A DNA stretch of 58,184 nt from Alphaproteobacteria bacterium (GTDB lineage Bacteria; Pseudomonadota; Alphaproteobacteria; Rhodobacterales; Rhodobacteraceae), in NCBI GenBank assembly GCA_030431825.1, contig JAUIIJ010000032.1, forward strand, positions 1 through 58,184, given 5' to 3'. Shown piece by piece: positions 54,006 through 58,184 of the stretch. The notes beneath the pieces were generated by a model. The model was not told the origin of the DNA, made no database searches, and saw only the letters and a program-made list of their open reading frames with translations. The position numbers and the translations under genes are program-made. How positions within the stretch are numbered: the first letter of the stretch is position 1; the number at the start of each line of letters is the position of its first letter.

Positions 54006-55343
54006 ATGGACATACTCCGCTATACTCCCGCCGTCCTTTCGGCCACGCTGATTGGACTTTGCGGCGCGACGTTTCCGGCGACGGCGACGGCGCAGGCAGA
54101 CGTTCAGCCCGCCGAGGTGACGCTGAGCGACACGGAACAGGCAATGATCGCCTGGGTAGACGAGAACCGTCAGGCCATTCTGGACGAGCTTGAACAACAT
54201 GTCGGGATGAATACCGGCACAGAGAATATCGCGGGGCTGGATGCCTATCGCGACCTGTTGCAGGCGGATCTCGAACAACTGGGCTTTGAGACCGAAACAT
54301 TTCCGGCACCCTCTGTCGAAATCCTGACTTGCGCCGGCGGCGAGATGGCGTTTGCCGACAATCTGGTCGGAACGATGCGTGGCGATTCGACACGGCGGAT
54401 TTTCATGAACGGCCATATGGATACGGTGTTTCCGGCCAGCGACGAATTCCAGTCTCTGGTCATCGAAGAGGATGGAACGCTCAAGGGGCCGGGCGTTGGC
54501 GACATGAAGGGCGGTATCGTCGTCATGCTCAACGCCCTGCGTGCGGTCCAGGCCCAGGGCCTGCTCGCGGATGGCCATATCACCGTTGCCTTCAACAGCG
54601 ACGAGGAAATCGGATCGCTGGGCTCGCGTGAATTGCTGCTTTCGCTCGCCAAGGATCACGACATCGGCCTGATCTATGAGCCCTCGCCTCCAGGCAAGAT
54701 GACGCGGTCGCGCAAGGGGCTGGGTCAGGCGCGACTCAAGATCACCGGCCGCGAGGCTCATGCCGGGGCCAATCATGAACAAGGCGTGTCGGCGAATCTG
54801 GAACTGGCCCATAAGGTGATCGAGATCGAGAAGCTGACCGACTACGAGGCCGGGTCGACGGTGAACACCGGCACCATGAGCGGCGGCGAAAAGCGCAATA
54901 CCATTCCGGGTTGCGCCGAGGCCTATATAGACATGCGGTATCTGACGGCCGAGGCGGGTGAAAAGCTCAAGAACGGTATCGAGGAGATCGCCGCCAGCAC
55001 CTTCGTGAGCAATCCGGATTATCCGGAATTTCCGACAACCGAAAGCTGGGTCGTGTTGCACCGTCCCGCGAAGCCGCCCCATGACGAGGTCGACGCCTTG
55101 ATTGCACAGGCCATGGGCCTGTCGAAGCTGCTGGGAGATGACCCGATCGTCGAAACCAACGTGTCCGGTGGCGGCACGGATGGTTCGATCGTGCAAAGCG
55201 CCGGGCTGCCGACGATCGACGGGCTGGGCCTGAACGGGACCGGGATACATTCCTCTCGCGAGGCCTCTACCGTCGACACGTTGATCGAGCGCACCAAGAT
55301 GGCGGCGATCATGCTGGCCCGCCAGATCCAGTCGGGACAGTAA
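54006..55343 (+). CDS. Secreted M20-family metallopeptidase (glutamate carboxypeptidase type)
   Basis: 445 aa from ATG 54006 (AGGAG, 6 nt). Signal peptide at residues 1-29. Two-zinc M20 motifs: FMNGHMDTVFPA, PGVGDMKGGIVVML, FNSDEEIGSLGSRE and, in the dimer domain, KITGREAHAGANHEQGVSAN; C-terminal GTGIHSSREASTVDTL has the last His. Members cleave C-terminal Glu from folates or peptides (CPG2-like). Peptide release next to a peptide ABC importer may be linked. The 203-nt gap upstream shows no gene. Confidence 0.93.
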   Translation: MDILRYTPAVLSATLIGLCGATFPATATAQADVQPAEVTLSDTEQAMIAWVDENRQAILDELEQHVGMNTGTENIAGLDAYRDLLQADLEQLGFETETFPAPSVEILTCAGGEMAFADNLVGTMRGDSTRRIFMNGHMDTVFPASDEFQSLVIEEDGTLKGPGVGDMKGGIVVMLNALRAVQAQGLLADGHITVAFNSDEEIGSLGSRELLLSLAKDHDIGLIYEPSPPGKMTRSRKGLGQARLKITGREAHAGANHEQGVSANLELAHKVIEIEKLTDYEAGSTVNTGTMSGGEKRNTIPGCAEAYIDMRYLTAEAGEKLKNGIEEIAASTFVSNPDYPEFPTTESWVVLHRPAKPPHDEVDALIAQAMGLSKLLGDDPIVETNVSGGGTDGSIVQSAGLPTIDGLGLNGTGIHSSREASTVDTLIERTKMAAIMLARQIQSGQ

Positions 55344-55344
55344 T

Positions 55345-55382
55345 TTAAAAACACCGTGGCGCCCGGACAGGGCGCCACGGTT
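55345..55382 (-). terminator. Intrinsic terminator of the peptide ABC operon
   Basis: Perfect 12-bp stem ACCGTGGCGCCC/GGGCGCCACGGT, 5-nt loop (55354-55382), followed on the minus strand by TGTTTTTAAATT. It lies between convergent M20 and ABC genes and best fits the ABC operon; the plus strand lacks a U-tract. Confidence 0.85.
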
Positions 55383-55401
55383 CAGCCGGTTGGACCGACG
55401 A

Positions 55402-57039
55402 TCAGTTCCCGGCGCTTTCCATCTTGCGATGGTCGAGCACTTCTTCCAGCCAACCCAGTTTCATCTTGGGCACCGAGGACAGGAGCAGGTCGGTATAGTC
55501 GTCGAATGGCGGGCTCAGGACCTCGGTTTTCGAGCCGTACCGCTGGACCCGGCCCTGATACATCACCGCGATCGAGTCGGAGATGGCCCGCACCGTCGCG
55601 AGATCGTGCGTGATGAAGAGATAGGCCACATCCTCGATTTTCTGCAGTTCGAGCAACAGCTTGAGAATGCCATCCGCGACTAGCGGATCCAGCGCGGAGG
55701 TCACCTCGTCACAGATGATCATCTTGGGCTTGGCCGCAAGCGCGCGGGCGATGCACACACGCTGTTTCTGCCCCCCAGACAATTCCGCCGGATAGCGATC
55801 CTGAAAGCCCGTGCCCAGTTCGATCTCGTCCAGCAGCTCCTGAATGCGCTTCTGTTTCTCGGCCCCCTTGAGGCCGAAATAGAACTCCAGCGGCCGGCCG
55901 ATGATGGTGCCGACCGTCTGGCGCGGATTCATCGCCACATCGGCCATCTGATAGATCATCTGCAATTCGCGCAGATCCTCGCGGGTCCGGCTCTCGAATG
56001 CAGGCGACAGGGTGCGTCCCGCAAAGTCGATGACCCCATCGCGCGGCGGCAGCAGGCCGGTGATCACACGGGCGAGAGTGGACTTGCCCGAGCCACTTTC
56101 GCCGACTATGGCGAGGGTCTGCCCGGGATGCAGGTCAACGCTCACATCGTGCAGCACGTCGAACTTGGTGCCGGGGTAGCGTGCGGTGATGTTCCGCACA
56201 GACAGCACCGGTTCCGGCGTCGGTTTCTTTTCCTCGTGCTTGATCGAGCGAACCGAGACCAGCGCCTGTGTGTACTCTTCCTGTGGCGCATTTATGATCT
56301 GGTCGGTGGTGCCGTATTCCACCGTTTCACCCATGCGCAGCACCATGATATGGTCGCTGACCTGCGCCACCACCGCAAGGTCATGGGTGATGTACAGCGC
56401 GGCGACACCGGTATCGCGGATCGCGTCCTTGATCGCGGCCAGAACGTCGATCTGGGTTGTCACGTCCAGCGCCGTGGTCGGTTCGTCGAACACGACGAGA
56501 TCGGGTTCGGGACACAGTGCCAGCGCCGTCATGCAGCGTTGCAGCTGCCCGCCCGACACCTGGTGCGGATAACGGTTGCCGATGGTTTCGGGATCGGGCA
56601 GGCCAAGCTTGGTAAAGAGTTCGACAGCGCGTGCCTCGGCCTCCTTGCGGCTGAACTTGTTATGCCTGATCGCGGCCTCGGTCACCTGTTCCATGATCTG
56701 CTTGGCCGGGTTGAACGACGCGGCGGCGGACTGGCTGACATAGGTGACTTCGCTGCCGCGCAACCTGCGCACATCACGCAACCCGCTTTTCAGGATGTCA
56801 CGGCCATTGACCCAGACCTCACCCCCGGTGATCTTAACGCCACCCCGCCCATAGGCCATGGTGGCAAGGCCGATGGTTGACTTGCCGGCGCCCGATTCTC
56901 CGATCAGCCCCAGAACCTCGCCCTTTTGCAGGTCGAAATCGACGCCGTGCACGATTTCGATGTCATGGGGCTTTTCCCCCGGAGGATAGACCGTCGCACC
57001 GATCTTGAGGCCGCGGACCTTGACGAGTGGTTCTGACAT
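55402..57039 (-). CDS. Peptide ABC importer, fused double ATPase (DppD-DppF type)
   Basis: 545 aa with two ABC domains in tandem. First: Walker A GLIGESGAGKSTIGLATMAY, signature QVSGGQLQRCMTALALC, Walker B LVVFDEPTTALDV. Second: AIVGESGSGKSTLARVITG, signature LSGGQKQRVCIARALAAK, MIICDEVTSALDPLV. Each ends with oligo_HPY-like signals (VEYGTTDQIINAPQEEYTQA; VQRYGSKTEVLSPPFDDYTD). It powers uptake of peptides, or of nickel, glycosides or opines in related systems. It overlaps the upstream permease by 1 nt. Confidence 0.94.
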   Translation of the reverse strand: MSEPLVKVRGLKIGATVYPPGEKPHDIEIVHGVDFDLQKGEVLGLIGESGAGKSTIGLATMAYGRGGVKITGGEVWVNGRDILKSGLRDVRRLRGSEVTYVSQSAAASFNPAKQIMEQVTEAAIRHNKFSRKEAEARAVELFTKLGLPDPETIGNRYPHQVSGGQLQRCMTALALCPEPDLVVFDEPTTALDVTTQIDVLAAIKDAIRDTGVAALYITHDLAVVAQVSDHIMVLRMGETVEYGTTDQIINAPQEEYTQALVSVRSIKHEEKKPTPEPVLSVRNITARYPGTKFDVLHDVSVDLHPGQTLAIVGESGSGKSTLARVITGLLPPRDGVIDFAGRTLSPAFESRTREDLRELQMIYQMADVAMNPRQTVGTIIGRPLEFYFGLKGAEKQKRIQELLDEIELGTGFQDRYPAELSGGQKQRVCIARALAAKPKMIICDEVTSALDPLVADGILKLLLELQKIEDVAYLFITHDLATVRAISDSIAVMYQGRVQRYGSKTEVLSPPFDDYTDLLLSSVPKMKLGWLEEVLDHRKMESAGN

Positions 57040-57854
57040 TATCCGCGCCCTCCTTTCAGGCTGGTGGTGCGATTGAGCACCCAGTCGGCGACGAGGTTGA
57101 CCGAAATCGCCAGCGTCGCGATGGCAAAGGCAGGGATCAGCGCGGCAGGAATGCCATAGACGATACCTTCCTTGTTTTCCTTCACGATCCCGCCCCAGTC
57201 GGCCTCGGGAGGTTGTACGCCGAGCCCGAGAAATGACAGGGTCGAGACGAACAACACCATGAAGATGAAGCGCAGGCCCATTTCCGCGACCAGCGGACTG
57301 AGCGCATTGGGCAGGATTTCGCGAAAGATGATCCAGGCGGTCTTTTCGCCCCGCAGGCGCGCGGCCTCGACATAATCCATGACCGTGATGTCAACCGCGA
57401 CGGCGCGCGCCAGGCGGTAGACACGGGTGGAGTCGAGTAGACCCATCACCAGGATCAGCACCGGGATCGTCACCGGCATGACCGACAGAACCACCAGCGC
57501 AAAGATCAGCGTCGGGATCGACATGATGAGATCGACAAAGCGTGACAGAACCTGATCGACCCAACCGCCCGAAACTGCGGCGAGAAAGCCGAGGACCGCA
57601 CCGGTGACAAAGCTCAGGACGGTGGCCATGGTCGCGATGAAGATCGTGGTGCGTCCGCCATAGATCATGCGACTGAGAAGATCGCGCCCGATGCTGTCGG
57701 TCCCGAGCAGGAACTGTGACGACGACGGCTCCCACACGTCGCCGACGACTTCGGCCATGCCGTAAGGGGCAAGGAGCGGCGCAAAGATGGCCATCAGGAA
57801 ATAGAGGCTGGTGAAGAACAGGCCGATGAGTGCCGAGATGGGAATATTCTTCAT
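57039..57854 (-). CDS. Peptide ABC importer permease (DppC type)
   Basis: 271 aa, about six membrane helices. Family pattern: LFFTSLYFLMAIFAPLLAPY, FLLGTDSIGRDLLSRMIYGG, LDSTRVYRLARAVAVDITVM, DYVEAARLRGEKTAWIIFRE, ILPNALSPLVAEMGLRFIFM. Starts 4 nt into the end of the upstream permease, forming a coupled operon with the ATPase. Confidence 0.95.
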   Translation of the reverse strand: MKNIPISALIGLFFTSLYFLMAIFAPLLAPYGMAEVVGDVWEPSSSQFLLGTDSIGRDLLSRMIYGGRTTIFIATMATVLSFVTGAVLGFLAAVSGGWVDQVLSRFVDLIMSIPTLIFALVVLSVMPVTIPVLILVMGLLDSTRVYRLARAVAVDITVMDYVEAARLRGEKTAWIIFREILPNALSPLVAEMGLRFIFMVLFVSTLSFLGLGVQPPEADWGGIVKENKEGIVYGIPAALIPAFAIATLAISVNLVADWVLNRTTSLKGGRG

Positions 57855-58184
57855 TTCGGATGCCTCAGACGCGGATTGGACAGGATCGAGACAATATCGG
57901 CGAACATGTTGAGCGCGATGTAGACCGCGGCAAAGATCAGCCCACAGGCCTGCACCACCGGCACGTCACGCTTGGAAACATGATCGACGAGGTACTGGCC
58001 CATGCCGGGATAGACGAACACCACCTCGATCACCACGACGCCGACCACGAGATAGGCGAGGTTGAGCATCACCACGTTCACGATCGGTGCGATGGCGTTG
58101 GGAAAGGCGTGTTTGCGGATCACGTCGAAACCGGACAGCCCCTTCAGTTCGGCGGTCTCGATATAGGCGGATTGCATGACGTTC
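57851..58184 (-). CDS. Peptide ABC importer permease (DppB type), partial at right edge
   Basis: The C-terminal ~110 residues of a BPD_transp_1 permease; the 5' end lies beyond the window. The EAA loop reads IETAELKGLSGFDVIRKHAF, followed by PNAIAPIVNVVMLNLAYLVV and the closing helix with VFVYPGMGQYLVDHVSKRDV. The Met at 58177 is internal, not a start. The substrate-binding protein gene is expected further upstream, outside the window. Confidence 0.93.
   Translation of the reverse strand, partial: NVMQSAYIETAELKGLSGFDVIRKHAFPNAIAPIVNVVMLNLAYLVVGVVVIEVVFVYPGMGQYLVDHVSKRDVPVVQACGLIFAAVYIALNMFADIVSILSNPRLRHPK

Noticed and set aside
1..58184. CRISPR arrays, insertion sequences, integrase/att sites, rRNA operons
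   Set aside because: No regular repeat-spacer pattern, transposase/integrase frames, or rRNA/tRNA sequences were found by eye on either strand.

Overview
The window reads as chromosomal DNA of a marine-type Rhodobacteraceae (Roseobacter-group alphaproteobacterium). The evidence is the high GC content, Shine-Dalgarno-led genes packed with ATGA/GTGA overlaps, alphaproteobacterial markers (GapR/DUF2312, NDUFA12-type complex I subunit, DUF2155, coxB-ctaB-ctaG-coxC-SURF1-thrC-M16 order) and Flp pilins of the GAVTVDW type. I see no phage, transposase, CRISPR array, rRNA or tRNA. Most of the window is conserved core genome with small accessory islands.

Layout. 1-8706 (minus): a tad/cpa pilus locus read from three tandem Flp pilin genes through cpaB, cpaC, an OmpA lipoprotein, cpaE, cpaF and tadB into tadC, which runs off the left edge. 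9060-9983: a secreted lytic transglycosylase. 10100-17070 (minus): scoA-scoB CoA transferase, topA, dprA and tldD. 17250-25572 (plus): cytochrome c oxidase subunits II and III with assembly factors (heme A pathway farnesyltransferase, Cox11, SURF1), then thrC, an M16 peptidase, a GNAT acetyltransferase and an unusual metallo-beta-lactamase-fold protein; a GlcD-type FAD dehydrogenase follows to 27018. 27089-30043 (minus): fasciclin protein, apt, a LysE/RhtB exporter and mtnP (MTA phosphorylase makes the adenine that Apt salvages).

30044-30344 separates divergent mtnP and the NDUFA12 gene. It holds the most striking non-coding structure in the window: four consecutive 20-nt hairpins with 8-bp stems and 4-nt loops, arranged so that loops 1/2 and loops 3/4 are complementary. 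Then come NDUFA12-mlaD-DUF2155 (plus) and accB-accC-aat (minus).

34316-42619 (plus) is the main accessory/regulatory block. It starts with an acyl-CoA synthetase joined to the collapsed remnant of a short-chain dehydrogenase. A RamB/ScfR-like XRE regulator, a stand-alone receiver, a two-helix membrane protein, a transporter-fused histidine kinase and an orphan FliM/FliN C-terminal (SpoA) domain protein follow. Together these look like a membrane nutrient-sensing module whose output is not obvious. 42627-44394 carries small genes (DUF442, two hypotheticals, gapR). 44398-46948 (minus) is a complete modABC molybdate transporter. 47034-55343 has an unassigned 291-aa protein, an ABC exporter, an acyl-CoA synthetase with an HSL-type hydrolase, an alkaline-phosphatase-fold protein and a secreted M20 peptidase. 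55402-58184 (minus) is a peptide-type ABC importer (fused double ATPase plus two permeases) cut by the right edge.

Functions are assigned from motifs and family knowledge read by eye; no database search was run. Starts were chosen from Shine-Dalgarno sequences, overlaps and family lengths.
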